A stretch of DNA of 64,000 bases from assembly GCA_001464715.1 (NCBI GenBank), contig LNDT01000030.1, forward strand, positions 1 through 64,000, written 5' to 3'. Shown one piece after another: positions 43,816-53,229 of the stretch. Origin of the DNA: Bdellovibrionales bacterium Ga0074137 (GTDB lineage: Bacteria > Bdellovibrionota > Bdellovibrionia > Bdellovibrionales > JAMPXM01). The notes beneath the pieces were generated by a model. The model worked only from the letters and a program-made list of their open reading frames with translations. It searched no databases and had not been told where the DNA came from. A program made the position numbers and the translations under genes. The number at the start of each line of letters is the position of its first letter. The stretch's first letter is position 1.

Positions 43816-45341
43816 AACGACTTCAGTCTGTAGCTATAGCCAATCGCGGTGAAGTCGCTGTGCGAATTATTCACGCCTGTCACGAGCTGGGCTTACGCAC
43901 AGTGCTTCTTCATTCCGAAGCGGATGTGCAAACGCGTGCTTACCGCATGGCGGACACAAGAATTTGCATTGGGCCGGCGGCGACAGCCGAAAGTTATTTG
44001 AGCATCGAGCGAAATGTGAACGGGGCTTTGGCGGGAAAAGCAGATGCCGTGCATCCGGGGTTTGGATTTCTCAGCGAGAACGCGGCCTTTGCACAGGCCG
44101 TCATGGACGCAGGGCTTTTGTTCGTTGGGCCAAAGCCCGAGTCCATTCGCGCGGTGGGGGACAAAATCGCTGCGAAAAAAACCATCGCCTCAGCAAAGGC
44201 CCCTTCGGTGCCCGGATACATGGGCGAGGATCAGCGGATCGAAACATTGGTCGAAGAGGCGGCGAAGATCGGATTCCCCGTGATTGTCAAAGCAGCAGCT
44301 GGCGGCGGCGGGCGCGGTATGAAAGTGATTCGGTCTCGGGCGGAGGCCGTCGATCAGATTTCAAGCGCGCAGCGCGAAGGTCTTTCTGCCTTCGGTTCTT
44401 CGGTCGTTTTTTTAGAGAAGTATCTTGATCGCGCTAAGCACATTGAGTTCCAAATTTTTGGCGACGCGAGTGGTGATGTTTCTTATCTTCTTGAACGCGA
44501 GTGCTCGGTTCAGCGGCGCCATCAGAAAATTATCGAAGAAGCCCTCTCGGCAACGCTGACGCCCGAACTTCGAAAAGCGATGGGTGAAACCGCCGTGCGC
44601 CTGGCGCAAAGTGCTGGCTACGAAGGCGCTGGCACGGTCGAATTTTTGCTTCAAGACGGAAACTTTTATTTTCTTGAGATGAATACGCGGCTCCAGGTTG
44701 AGCATCCGGTGACGGAGATGGTCTTGGGCGTTGATCTTGTTAAGGCTCAGATTTTAAACGCAGCCAAAGAGTTCCGCGTTTGGCCCCAGGAGTCTATTGT
44801 TCCGCACGGTCATGCGATCGAGGCACGAATTTATGCTGAAAACCCTTACGCCGGTGGGATTCCGTCGATGGGTAAAATTCTTGGCGTGAAATGGCCCGAT
44901 GGTCCCGGCCGACGCTTTGAGACTGGCATTGATTCCGGGGATGAGATCACTTCGTTTTACGATCCGATGATTGCAAAAGTGATTGTGTGGGACGAGACGC
45001 GGCTTCGCGCGATCAAAAAACTTAAGACCACGCTGTCGCAGAGCTTGGTTCTGGGGGTTCACACCAATATCCCCTTCGTGAAAGAAATGATTTCGCATCC
45101 CGAATTCATCGACGCTTCGATGACGACGCAGTTTGTGGAGAAATATTTTTCAGAAGGCTTGAGGCCTCGCGAGCGCTCGGCGACGGAACTTGAGTTCCAG
45201 AAACGCGCGCTGGACGTCGTTTCGAACGAGGGTGCTGCTGACGCGGGCACTTCTCTTGCCGCCTCTCGAACCGCGACAGCCACTTGGTTTTCGGGCGCAG
45301 GTTCTGCGGGACCGTCAAGTTCCGGATGGAGCAACACATGA
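43803..45341 (+). CDS. mccA: Biotin carboxylase part of methylcrotonyl-CoA carboxylase (alpha, split)
   Basis: The 512-residue protein has the full biotin carboxylase domain: IANRGEVAVRII, HPGFGFLSENAAFA, the ATP-grasp Gly loop AAGGGGRGMKVI, ERECSVQRRHQKIIEEA, EMNTRLQVEHPVTE and a C-terminal subdomain to about 450. The tail (465-512) is Ala/Ser/Gly-rich. A complete MccA is about 660 residues and ends in a biotin carrier domain; here that domain is on the next, overlapping gene in another frame. The two products add up to 656 residues. Confidence 0.9.
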   Translation: MAKMKRLQSVAIANRGEVAVRIIHACHELGLRTVLLHSEADVQTRAYRMADTRICIGPAATAESYLSIERNVNGALAGKADAVHPGFGFLSENAAFAQAVMDAGLLFVGPKPESIRAVGDKIAAKKTIASAKAPSVPGYMGEDQRIETLVEEAAKIGFPVIVKAAAGGGGRGMKVIRSRAEAVDQISSAQREGLSAFGSSVVFLEKYLDRAKHIEFQIFGDASGDVSYLLERECSVQRRHQKIIEEALSATLTPELRKAMGETAVRLAQSAGYEGAGTVEFLLQDGNFYFLEMNTRLQVEHPVTEMVLGVDLVKAQILNAAKEFRVWPQESIVPHGHAIEARIYAENPYAGGIPSMGKILGVKWPDGPGRRFETGIDSGDEITSFYDPMIAKVIVWDETRLRAIKKLKTTLSQSLVLGVHTNIPFVKEMISHPEFIDASMTTQFVEKYFSEGLRPRERSATELEFQKRALDVVSNEGAADAGTSLAASRTATATWFSGAGSAGPSSSGWSNT

Positions 45342-45772
45342 CCGGACTTCCTATCGTAATGAAAGAAATTGAGATCGATGTCCAAGGGCAGCGCCGCGTG
45401 GGCGCGGTCGCCGTGTCGGGTTCAGTGACATGGTTTTCTTTGGACGGCGAAGTATGGACAGTTGATGCGGAGACGCGCTCGTCTCGGCGCGGAGCAAAGA
45501 CGTCGTTAAAAGATCCTGGGCAAGTTGTTGCGCCAATGCCGGGAAAGATCATCAAAGTTTTTGTGAAGACCGGCGATAAGATTCAGGCGGGCGACACGCT
45601 TGTTGTGATGGAAGCAATGAAGATGGAATACACCTTGAAAGCTCTTGCGGCCGGCACGGTGAAGGTCGTTACTTGCGCCGCCACAGAGCAGGTCGTTTTG
45701 GGAGCAACGCTCGTCGAGCTCGATATCTCTAACGTTTCGTCCAAGGAGTCGTCGAAGGAGTTTAAGACATGA
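45338..45772 (+). CDS. Biotin carboxyl carrier part of methylcrotonyl-CoA carboxylase
   Basis: ATG 45338 has GGAG 6 nt upstream and overlaps the biotin carboxylase stop by ATGA; 144 residues. The biotinyl domain contains VVAPMPGKIIKVFVKTGD and the biotinylation motif EAMKMEY. The preceding 60 residues (IEIDVQGQRR, VTWFSLDGEVW) resemble the linker/BT region that precedes the carrier domain in fused MccA proteins. The open frame extends upstream to 45284 in the overlapping region. Confidence 0.9.
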   Translation: MTGLPIVMKEIEIDVQGQRRVGAVAVSGSVTWFSLDGEVWTVDAETRSSRRGAKTSLKDPGQVVAPMPGKIIKVFVKTGDKIQAGDTLVVMEAMKMEYTLKALAAGTVKVVTCAATEQVVLGATLVELDISNVSSKESSKEFKT

Positions 45773-46722
45773 GCCCCAAGGATTCTTTCGTTCGCGTGAT
45801 CGAAGTGGGGCTTCGCGATGGCCTACAGAACGAAAAGACGACTCTCTCAGTTGAAGACCGACACGAATTGGCGAAGCGCTTGGCAACGGCAGGTTCTCGA
45901 GAGCTCGAGTTGGGAGCTTTTGTTTCTCCGAAATGGGTTCCTCAAATGTCGGGATCAGAAAAATTAATCGCTAGCGTAGTTTCGGATCGGAATAAAAAAG
46001 GTTCTGTATTCAAAAAAGCGCGACTCTCGGCTCTAGTTCCAAATCTTAAGGGCCTTGAGGCCGCTGTTGCGACCGGTGTCGAACGTATCGCGATTTTCGC
46101 TTCGGCGTCGGAAACTTTTTCGCAGAAAAACATCAATTGCTCGATCAAAGAAAGTTTCATCCGTTACCGCGCCGTCGTTGACGAGGCTCATCGTCGCGGG
46201 CTTTCGGTGCGCGGCTATTTGAGTATGTGTTTTGGCTGTCCCTTTGAAGGCAATGTGAGCGAGAAAAAAGTTTTGAAGTACGCAAGTCAGCTGGCGGAAC
46301 TTGGATGCGACGAGGTTTCGATTGGCGACACGATTGGTGTTGCAGATCCAAAACAAGTCACGAGACTCGGCCGAGCTCTGAAAGCTGAGCTTGGGCGAAA
46401 TGCGATGGCCATGCATTTTCATGACACGCGCGGAACGGCGCTCGCGAACATTTTAGCTTCGCTTGAAATTGGTCTTCGATCTTTCGACTCTTCCTTGGGT
46501 GGGCTTGGTGGTTGTCCGTACGCTCCGGCTGCGACCGGGAACGTCGCAACTGAGGACGTGGTCTATATGCTTCATAGAATGGGATTCAAGACGGGTCTCG
46601 ATTTAGAAAAACTCATTGAGACCGCTCGGTGGCTGCAGCCGAAAATGAACCGCGAGCTTCCTTCGAAAGTGAGTCGCGCTGGGCTCTCTTTCAAAATGGG
46701 CACGAATATCGCTACCCTTTAA
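45769..46722 (+). CDS. mvaB: Hydroxymethylglutaryl-CoA lyase
   Basis: The 317-residue TIM-barrel enzyme starts by ATGA overlap with the carrier gene. EVGLRDGLQNEKT supplies the metal-binding Asp, MHFHDTRG the His pair, and GLGGCPYAPAATGNVATEDV the conserved Cys loop. It splits HMG-CoA into acetyl-CoA and acetoacetate, the last step of leucine degradation. It ends the operon; isovaleryl-CoA dehydrogenase is not in this window. Confidence 0.93.
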   Translation: MSPKDSFVRVIEVGLRDGLQNEKTTLSVEDRHELAKRLATAGSRELELGAFVSPKWVPQMSGSEKLIASVVSDRNKKGSVFKKARLSALVPNLKGLEAAVATGVERIAIFASASETFSQKNINCSIKESFIRYRAVVDEAHRRGLSVRGYLSMCFGCPFEGNVSEKKVLKYASQLAELGCDEVSIGDTIGVADPKQVTRLGRALKAELGRNAMAMHFHDTRGTALANILASLEIGLRSFDSSLGGLGGCPYAPAATGNVATEDVVYMLHRMGFKTGLDLEKLIETARWLQPKMNRELPSKVSRAGLSFKMGTNIATL

Positions 46723-46828
46723 TCTCTACAGCACAGGTGGCTTGAGGCCGCGTGGGCTGATGTCTTCAGTGACCAAGACTTCATCAAGTATGAAAAGTCT
46801 TTCTCGCTTTTAGGCGGTCAAGGTTGGG

Positions 46829-48208
46829 GTGTTTTTGGATAAATTTGAATCAAGCTCATGGCAGAATCGTTGGTCGGGTTTAGCCGACCGGCTTGAAACA
46901 GCGCTTGAAAACACTTTTTATCGGACATGTCTTTGCGCGGCCAGTGTCGCGCTTGTTTTGATATATGCCTATTTTGCGACGCGCTTTGCGCAACCCAGTC
47001 GCTGGGTTTCGAACCGCCTGGTGACCATTTCCAATGAGAGTAAATACGAGCCGCAGTATTTGGAGATCGACGCGATCAATCGTTCTCTTGTTCGTTTGCA
47101 GCGGTTGGCTTCTGTTCTGCAAATAAAACCAACTCCGCTGATCATCCAGCCCGATCAGCCAAACCTAGAGTCTCACGTTCTGCGTCTGTGGTTGGATGAA
47201 GTCCGCGGGAACAGCTTCGAAGGAATGTATGATGTCGTAACAGAAGCGATGGTGCGGTCCATACTTCAAGTCGTGTTTCTCGACCCACCGAAAGTTCCTA
47301 AGTCGGCCTCGTCAGAGACCTTGGTGAACTGGTTTTCACAGCTGCGGACATTTAGAGAAACATGTGAGGACCGAGAAACGTTGGACTCTCACCCGCAGTG
47401 GCGCGGACTTTGTGCGACAGTCGCTTCGCGAATCAAGTCGGACTTTGATCGGCCGAACCCGATGAGTCTTTCAAAGTGGCTATCGCAGCAGATTATCAAA
47501 GAGGCCGAAGAGCTTGGCCCCGCCGAGCGAATCTCATACTTGCGAGGCCTGGTTAGAAGACTTTCGAAGCCAGAGCTTGCGAAGTTTGAGCGGCTAGACA
47601 CGTGGCCGATAAAGTCCTTAGATTTCGGACCGACGCTCAAAGAACTCGTAACGATTCTTGCGCCGCTACAGGCGCGACGCATCGATTTTTCACCGCGTGT
47701 CTTTTGGATTCGCGTGTCCGCGTCGACGAATCAAGACAGTGCTGCCGACTCTGGTCTCGTTTCTGGTCTCGTTTCTGGTCTCGTAGTTTTGACGTCTTGC
47801 GATTCCCCGGCCCTGGCGGAGATTGTTGACCGAGATGTGGTGCAAAGGGCTCGCGAAGTTTTGTGGGCGAAGATCTGCGATCCTGAGACTGTCATAGTCG
47901 GCGCACGCGACTCACTTGAGTTTGCTGAAAAGAATCCGCAGGTAGCCTTTGTGCAGCTGGGAGTTCGAGAAATAGAAACCGCAATCGCTCGCGGATGGAT
48001 CAGCAAGACCACCACGGTTCTTCAGGTGATGCCTTCTTCAGAGCAAGTCCGCGGACGAGACGGTTCAACACGTTTTTCAGATATGATGCGTTCGCAGCGA
48101 ACTGACTGGGATGCGACGTTGAAAGTGTATCGATTCAGGGCACCGGTTGAGATCGTAAAGTGGGTGCGAACAGACGCTGCCATGGATCGACAGTTTCGCG
48201 ACCTTTAG
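46829..48208 (+). CDS. Membrane-anchored protein of unknown function
   Basis: GTG 46829 has AAGG upstream; 459 residues. One membrane segment at about 34-52 is followed by a large, mostly helical domain. Near residue 309 a 12-bp unit (TCTGGTCTCGTT type, 47752-47787) is repeated three times and encodes SGLVSGLVSGLV. The C-terminal part contains VIVGARDSLEFAEKNPQ and ends in a charged segment. No family recognised; expected in the inner membrane with the bulk outside or inside undetermined. Confidence 0.6.
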   Translation: MFLDKFESSSWQNRWSGLADRLETALENTFYRTCLCAASVALVLIYAYFATRFAQPSRWVSNRLVTISNESKYEPQYLEIDAINRSLVRLQRLASVLQIKPTPLIIQPDQPNLESHVLRLWLDEVRGNSFEGMYDVVTEAMVRSILQVVFLDPPKVPKSASSETLVNWFSQLRTFRETCEDRETLDSHPQWRGLCATVASRIKSDFDRPNPMSLSKWLSQQIIKEAEELGPAERISYLRGLVRRLSKPELAKFERLDTWPIKSLDFGPTLKELVTILAPLQARRIDFSPRVFWIRVSASTNQDSAADSGLVSGLVSGLVVLTSCDSPALAEIVDRDVVQRAREVLWAKICDPETVIVGARDSLEFAEKNPQVAFVQLGVREIETAIARGWISKTTTVLQVMPSSEQVRGRDGSTRFSDMMRSQRTDWDATLKVYRFRAPVEIVKWVRTDAAMDRQFRDL

Positions 48209-48250
48209 CTCGCGGCCTTTGTGTAGATTTCCGGTCAATGTTAAGGTCCC

Positions 48251-49489
48251 GTGATCTCCCTCCGATTAAATCGCATGGAGAAATGCACACATAGCCCCTT
48301 AGCCTCGTCAAAAGTCATGCTTTTCGCCTTCCTTTCGCTTTTCTTGTCTCTGGGAGGAATCGGTTGTGCCCGCGGATTCGAACCGCAGGTTAGTTCGGAT
48401 TCGATGGCGTCCGAGGGTTCGAAGGAAGAATTTCCAGTGGACGCTGGGACGCCAAATATTGATCCAGTTTCTCCTGTTGAGTCAGATCCGATTGCATCGG
48501 CTCCGATTACGACTCAGCCGCCAGATTTTGATCTCGGCATTTGCAGTCGTCTTGATTTTTCACAGATCACTTGGCCTTCGAAACTTCCGGTTCAAGACCG
48601 AAAGGCGATGGCTCTTGCGCTGAATATTACAGGTAGCTACGAAGGCGGCGCCGGTTGGGCGAATTTGGCCGGTAACTTCGACGGGCAAGGTGTGAGCCTT
48701 GGATTGAACCAGCAAAATCTGGGACAAAACACACTTCAGCCTTTGATCATTACCTTCCTAAAAGACAATCCGACAATGGCGCAAAAGCTTTTTTCAGCGA
48801 GCAACTTAAGTTCGCTTAAAAAAATGCTAACGACGTGGAAGGGTTCGTCCATCAGTTCCGTGGACGAGTTATCGCAGAAAGGCTCAGGCGACTCACTCGA
48901 AATTTCCGAGGAGAGTCTTTTTCCAGAGGTCGAATCGCTTTCAAAACTCGACGAGGGGGGAGACGAAGTCATGTTCAAACCCTTTGACGCTCGAAGTTCT
49001 GCGAGCGTGGCGTGGGCCAAGTCGACGGTTCTTCTATCCAGTGGATCGTTCAAAAGTGACTGGAAAAAGTCATTCACGGATCTAGCGGTTACTGCGCCTT
49101 ATCGAAGCGCGCAGCTGGAAGAAGCGCGCAGTCTCTTCACACGAGCTCAGGGCTACTTTGTTTCTTTGGGTTTCACCGAGCTCCGCTCGCTGTTAGTGAT
49201 GTACGACTTTGTCGTTCAGAACGGTGGTTTCAACAAAGACCATCTTTTGAAATTTAGGCAGTTCAATCAAGCCAACCCACGTGCGACAGAGACAGCAAGA
49301 CTTCTCAAACTTCTCGAGATTCGCCTTGTTTCTGTCAGAGCCCAGTATCGAAACGATGTGAAGGCTCGCAAATCGACAATTATCAATGGTGTCGGTAAAG
49401 TTCATGGAGCCAACCGAGATCTTGAAAAAGAGTATTGCTCAAGGCTTCGAGTTCCGGCCGTGGCAGCTCCAGTACCAGGCCCCGCTTAA
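48251..49489 (+). CDS. Lipoprotein with lysozyme-like domain
   Basis: GTG 48251 follows AAGG at good spacing; 412 residues, with a lipobox ending at Cys39. After a Pro/Ser-rich linker (about 45-95) is [24 protein letters not shown] and [20 protein letters not shown]. This Glu followed by an NFDGQGVS(x)G(x)LQ-like motif is typical of lysozyme/chitosanase-fold glycosidases, with Glu in SYEGG as candidate acid. A helical domain follows (about 260-400). A role in peptidoglycan cleavage is inference. The 3' end touches the convergent coaX gene (4-nt overlap). Confidence 0.5.
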   Translation: MISLRLNRMEKCTHSPLASSKVMLFAFLSLFLSLGGIGCARGFEPQVSSDSMASEGSKEEFPVDAGTPNIDPVSPVESDPIASAPITTQPPDFDLGICSRLDFSQITWPSKLPVQDRKAMALALNITGSYEGGAGWANLAGNFDGQGVSLGLNQQNLGQNTLQPLIITFLKDNPTMAQKLFSASNLSSLKKMLTTWKGSSISSVDELSQKGSGDSLEISEESLFPEVESLSKLDEGGDEVMFKPFDARSSASVAWAKSTVLLSSGSFKSDWKKSFTDLAVTAPYRSAQLEEARSLFTRAQGYFVSLGFTELRSLLVMYDFVVQNGGFNKDHLLKFRQFNQANPRATETARLLKLLEIRLVSVRAQYRNDVKARKSTIINGVGKVHGANRDLEKEYCSRLRVPAVAAPVPGPA

Positions 49490-50343
49490 GGCGCGCTTTC
49501 TTCAGGACCGGTGGATGAGCTGCTATCCGTCTCACCCGAATTTATTTGCGTTGCGATAAGAAGACCTCGCAAGACCAAATCCGAAACGACGTGATCAAAG
49601 AGTCCTTCTTTTTCGAAAAGGCCCGCAAAGCCGCCCGTGGCGATCGTCAATGGTCGTTCATTGGCGGTCGTTCCAGCAAAACATTCTTTGGTGATACGAT
49701 CTCTGATTTCTCGCACCTGACCCATCTGTCCAAAATAAAGACCGGATTGAATACTTTCAACCGTCGATCGGCCCAGGGCCGTGCGAACCGGAACGATTTC
49801 GACCGACGGCAGTTTGGCAGTTCTTGTTTCAAGCGCTTCCATTGAAATTCGGATACCAGCGATAATGACGCCACCTAAGTATTCTTTGTCCCGCCGGACG
49901 GCACAGAATGTCGTCGCAGTTCCAAAGTCCACAATGATCAGATCGCGATCCGGAAACATCGAAAGGGCAGCCATCGAATTTGCGATGCGGTCCGAGCCGA
50001 CTTCAAGAGGGTTTCGGTACCGAATCTTGAGACCAGTTCTGACCCCGGCCTGCAAAATGAAAGGAGTCTGCTTGAAGTACTTTTGGCAAGCACCGCGAAT
50101 TGAGTAAATGGCATCTGGCACAACCGAGCAGATCGCAATGCGCTGAATTTTTTCGGGTGCAATTCCATTTTCGCGAAGTGCGGATCTGAGAAAGAGCCCC
50201 AACTCGTCGCTGGAGGCTCTAAATTCGGATGTTCGTCGGAACTGTGTGAGAAGTTTCGTAGGGCCTTGCTCCTGCGACCCTTGTTGGATTGCATAGACGC
50301 CAGCATGAATGGTCGTGTTTCCAACGTCGAGACAAAGTATCAT
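49486..50343 (-). CDS. coaX: Type III pantothenate kinase
   Basis: The 285-residue ASKHA-fold kinase has [15 protein letters not shown] (Asp6), [11 protein letters not shown] at 114-124 and the catalytic [11 protein letters not shown] with Asp139. It phosphorylates pantothenate, the first step to CoA. It is the last gene of the leftward pantothenate/CoA operon and overlaps coaBC by 4 nt. The type III enzyme is not feedback-inhibited by CoA. Confidence 0.93.
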   Translation of the reverse strand: MILCLDVGNTTIHAGVYAIQQGSQEQGPTKLLTQFRRTSEFRASSDELGLFLRSALRENGIAPEKIQRIAICSVVPDAIYSIRGACQKYFKQTPFILQAGVRTGLKIRYRNPLEVGSDRIANSMAALSMFPDRDLIIVDFGTATTFCAVRRDKEYLGGVIIAGIRISMEALETRTAKLPSVEIVPVRTALGRSTVESIQSGLYFGQMGQVREIRDRITKECFAGTTANERPLTIATGGFAGLFEKEGLFDHVVSDLVLRGLLIATQINSGETDSSSSTGPEESAP

Positions 50344-51608
50344 AGGACTCCTTCAAGAGCGGGAGCTAGCTCTTCTCGCAATGCGCTTTCAATAACGACT
50401 TTACTGGCGACTTTACCAGCGACTTCGCCATCGGCCTTGTGAAGCTGCCACGTCGACGGGTCGCTGATATCGTTGGTCACGACGTAATCTGGTTTGGATT
50501 CTTGCAGTAATTTTTCAAGTCGCAATTTTCGATCGGCCAAATCTTTTGTTGCGGTCAGTTTAAACGCGATGGTCTTGATCAACGGATTTTTCGACCACTC
50601 TTTTAGTCGAGGTAAAAGCTTGGGATTTTTTTTCAAGTTCAGTACGAGTTCGTCGCTGGATTCCATTTTACTAATGGAAGGGCCATCTTTAAGGGAATAG
50701 TCGCTCACAGCGGCGGCGTGGATGACGGCGTCGAAAGAGTGTTCTTTAAGTACACTCTGAAGTTTCTGGCTCAAGTCTTTGTAAGTTGTGAAGGTAAGAT
50801 TTGAGAAACTCTCTGAGGCGCCGATCTCTTCGACGGCCGGCTGAACAGAGTGCTGAGCCGCAAGAAAGGTCACTCTGTGTCCTGCGCCCAAAATAAATTC
50901 GGCGATAAGCGCGCCGGTCCGTCCGGTCGATGTATTGGTGATGGATCGAACGGGGTCAATCGGTTCAGTGGTTCCACCAGAAGTAATTAAAATGTGGCGG
51001 GCGCGACCTGGTTGGCGAGAGGGGCTCGAAGGTACCTCTGAGGCCGCGTTCGCGCTCTGTTCATTCGGTACCGCAGGAAGTCTTCGTAGAATTTCTGCTA
51101 GCAAAAGTTCAGAGTCGAGAAGCTTTCCGTCTCCTATTTCGCCGCAGGCAAGAACGCCCGAAGCTGTTTCAAGAATTTCGCAGCCCATGCTTTTCAATTT
51201 TTCAACCGATGCGCGAGTGACCGGGTGATGATACATTTTCGTGTTCATTGCGGGCGCAATCAGCCATGGTTTTTTAAAATCGTGGGCAAGAAAAAGCGTT
51301 GTTATAAGATCGTCGCCAAGACCCTGACTGAGTTTGTTGATAGAATTGGCGGTGGCTGGCGCAAGAATCGCGAGATCGGCCCATCGAATTAAATTGATGT
51401 GGCCCATGTGCGCACCAGTTCCGAACATTGCCTTCCGCACGGGCCGACCGGTGAGTCCTTCAATGGTGGCTTCGCCAACAAATTTAAGTACCCACGGACT
51501 TGCGACAACTTCTATTTCGTGCCCCTGTTGTTTTAGCCTGGATAGGACATGGCACATTTTGTAAGCGGCAATCGAACCGCTCATCATAACAAGAATTCGT
51601 GAGCTCAT
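50340..51608 (-). CDS. coaBC: Phosphopantothenoylcysteine synthetase/decarboxylase
   Basis: The 422-residue bifunctional protein has the CoaC flavoprotein domain (SGSIAAYK at 10-17, catalytic His70 in [17 protein letters not shown] at 121-129, ACGEIGDGK with Cys155) and the CoaB domain from about 205 ([25 protein letters not shown] near 345). A linker of about 30 residues joins them. It converts 4'-phosphopantothenate to 4'-phosphopantetheine. 4-nt overlaps on both sides. Confidence 0.95.
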   Translation of the reverse strand: MSSRILVMMSGSIAAYKMCHVLSRLKQQGHEIEVVASPWVLKFVGEATIEGLTGRPVRKAMFGTGAHMGHINLIRWADLAILAPATANSINKLSQGLGDDLITTLFLAHDFKKPWLIAPAMNTKMYHHPVTRASVEKLKSMGCEILETASGVLACGEIGDGKLLDSELLLAEILRRLPAVPNEQSANAASEVPSSPSRQPGRARHILITSGGTTEPIDPVRSITNTSTGRTGALIAEFILGAGHRVTFLAAQHSVQPAVEEIGASESFSNLTFTTYKDLSQKLQSVLKEHSFDAVIHAAAVSDYSLKDGPSISKMESSDELVLNLKKNPKLLPRLKEWSKNPLIKTIAFKLTATKDLADRKLRLEKLLQESKPDYVVTNDISDPSTWQLHKADGEVAGKVASKVVIESALREELAPALEGVL

Positions 51609-52420
51609 AGTTTATCTTTCTCTGTGACATTGTCGATGAGGCGAATAGCGCCGACGTGCACAGCGCCGAACCTTCGTCGCCGGGGTGGCGTTCCCAGTTC
51701 GTGGTCTTCCACGTAATCGACGATGAACCCGAGCCGAGTTAGTTGGGCGTGGGCCAGTTCAGGTGACTCATTATTTTGAAGTGAAGAAAGAAGTGTGCGA
51801 GCAAAGAGCGGCGCGAGAGCTCTTTCAGATTCTGTAAGCCGCAAGTTTCGTGAGCTCATGGCGAGGCCGTCTTTTTCTCGCACTGTCGGCAGACCGACGA
51901 CTTCGACATCCATGAAGAATGCTTCTGCCATGGACCGAATCAATTCGAGCTGCTGAAAGTCTTTTTCGCCGAAATAGGCGCGACGAGGGTTTGTGAGGCC
52001 AAAAAGTTTCATGACGACAGTGAGAACACCATCAAAGTGTCCGGGCCTATGGGCGCCGCAGAGCTTTTTTGAAAAGGTACTTTCAGCGACGCGATATTTG
52101 TAATTGTCGGCGTACATGGATTCAGGTGTCGGTAGGAGCACGTGATCGCAGCCCGCAGATTTCGCGAGCTCAAGATCTGCGGTGAGGCGGTTTGGATACT
52201 TTTTTAAATCCTCGGGATTGTCGAACTGTGTTGGGTTCACAAAAATGCTGAGCACGACGATATCGTTTTCTAATCGCGCTTTTTCAAGAAGAGAGAGATG
52301 TCCTTGGTGAAGAGCGCCCATTGTGGGAACAAAGCCCAAAGACATTCCGTCTTTTTGAATCTTTCGGCGCGTTTCTGACCACGACTTGAGATCAGTGTGA
52401 GTTATGAAGCCTGACGTCAC
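51605..52420 (-). CDS. panC: Pantothenate synthetase
   Basis: The 271-residue HUP-fold enzyme has FVPTMGALHQGHLSLLE with the HxGH-type loop at 38-41, VVLSIFVNPTQF, and VREKDGLAMSSRN as the KMSKS-like loop. It joins pantoate and beta-alanine with ATP. The C-terminal domain is somewhat short but complete. Overlaps panB and coaBC by 4 nt each. Confidence 0.95.
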   Translation of the reverse strand: MTSGFITHTDLKSWSETRRKIQKDGMSLGFVPTMGALHQGHLSLLEKARLENDIVVLSIFVNPTQFDNPEDLKKYPNRLTADLELAKSAGCDHVLLPTPESMYADNYKYRVAESTFSKKLCGAHRPGHFDGVLTVVMKLFGLTNPRRAYFGEKDFQQLELIRSMAEAFFMDVEVVGLPTVREKDGLAMSSRNLRLTESERALAPLFARTLLSSLQNNESPELAHAQLTRLGFIVDYVEDHELGTPPRRRRFGAVHVGAIRLIDNVTEKDKL

Positions 52421-53229
52421 TGTGAGAGCGTCTCCTTAACGTCAAAGCTCTCGGCGGCTGCGGGGAAAGATTTGGTTTTGACCGCTTGGTCATAGGCATT
52501 GAGAGCTTGGGTGAAAAGTGCCGCCCCGTCTAAAAATGGCCGGACGAATTTGGGACGAAAATCTTGGTTCAGTCCGAGAACATCTTGAAAGACCAGTATC
52601 TGGCCACTGCAGTCGACTCCAGCACCGATGCCGATCGTCGGAATCTGAAGATCGGCCGTAATCTGCTTGGCAAGAATTGATGGAACGCACTCAAGAACAA
52701 GCGCGAAGACTCCGCACGCTTCTAACGCTGCAGCGTGGGCGCGAATTTTTTGGGCCGCGATTTCGGTTTTTCCCTGAACTTTAAAGCCCCCCAATTGATG
52801 TACCGACTGTGGTGTAAGCCCCAAGTGTCCCATGACAGGGACGCCGCTTTCGACGATGTGTCGAATAGTTTCCGCAGAACCTTCGATGCCTTCAATTTTT
52901 ACGGCGTTGGCTCCGGCGCGCATCACTTTCGAAACGGCCTCAAGTGTCGCGTCCAGACTTCCGCGGTGAGCGAGAAAGGGAAGGTCTGCCACAATCAATT
53001 TTTCGGGAGCTCCTCGGCGAACGCTGGCGACGTGAGATTCGATCATCGCAGTCGTTGCGTTCAGTGTGTCGCTGAATCCGTGCATGGTCATGGCCACACT
53101 GTCGCCGACCAAAATCGCATCGACGGCGGTGGCCGAAACAATCTTAGCGCTCGTGGAATCGTAGCAAGTGACCATTGAAATACTTTGGCCACGGGCTTTA
53201 GCAGCTGCGAAATCGAGGATCGTCTTCAT
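52417..53229 (-). CDS. panB: Ketopantoate hydroxymethyltransferase
   Basis: The 270-residue TIM-barrel enzyme has MVTCYDSTSAK (TxYD variant), GDSVAMTMHGF with metal ligand Asp43, VKIEG and VMGHLGLTPQS. It makes ketopantoate from 2-ketoisovalerate and methylene-tetrahydrofolate. It overlaps both neighbours by 4 nt. ECVP carries the catalytic Glu. Confidence 0.95.
   Translation of the reverse strand: MKTILDFAAAKARGQSISMVTCYDSTSAKIVSATAVDAILVGDSVAMTMHGFSDTLNATTAMIESHVASVRRGAPEKLIVADLPFLAHRGSLDATLEAVSKVMRAGANAVKIEGIEGSAETIRHIVESGVPVMGHLGLTPQSVHQLGGFKVQGKTEIAAQKIRAHAAALEACGVFALVLECVPSILAKQITADLQIPTIGIGAGVDCSGQILVFQDVLGLNQDFRPKFVRPFLDGAALFTQALNAYDQAVKTKSFPAAAESFDVKETLSQ

Noticed and set aside
45284-45337. 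Programmed frameshift joining biotin carboxylase and carrier
   Set aside because: No slippery heptamer or following hairpin is apparent, and an independent GGAG-ATG start explains expression.
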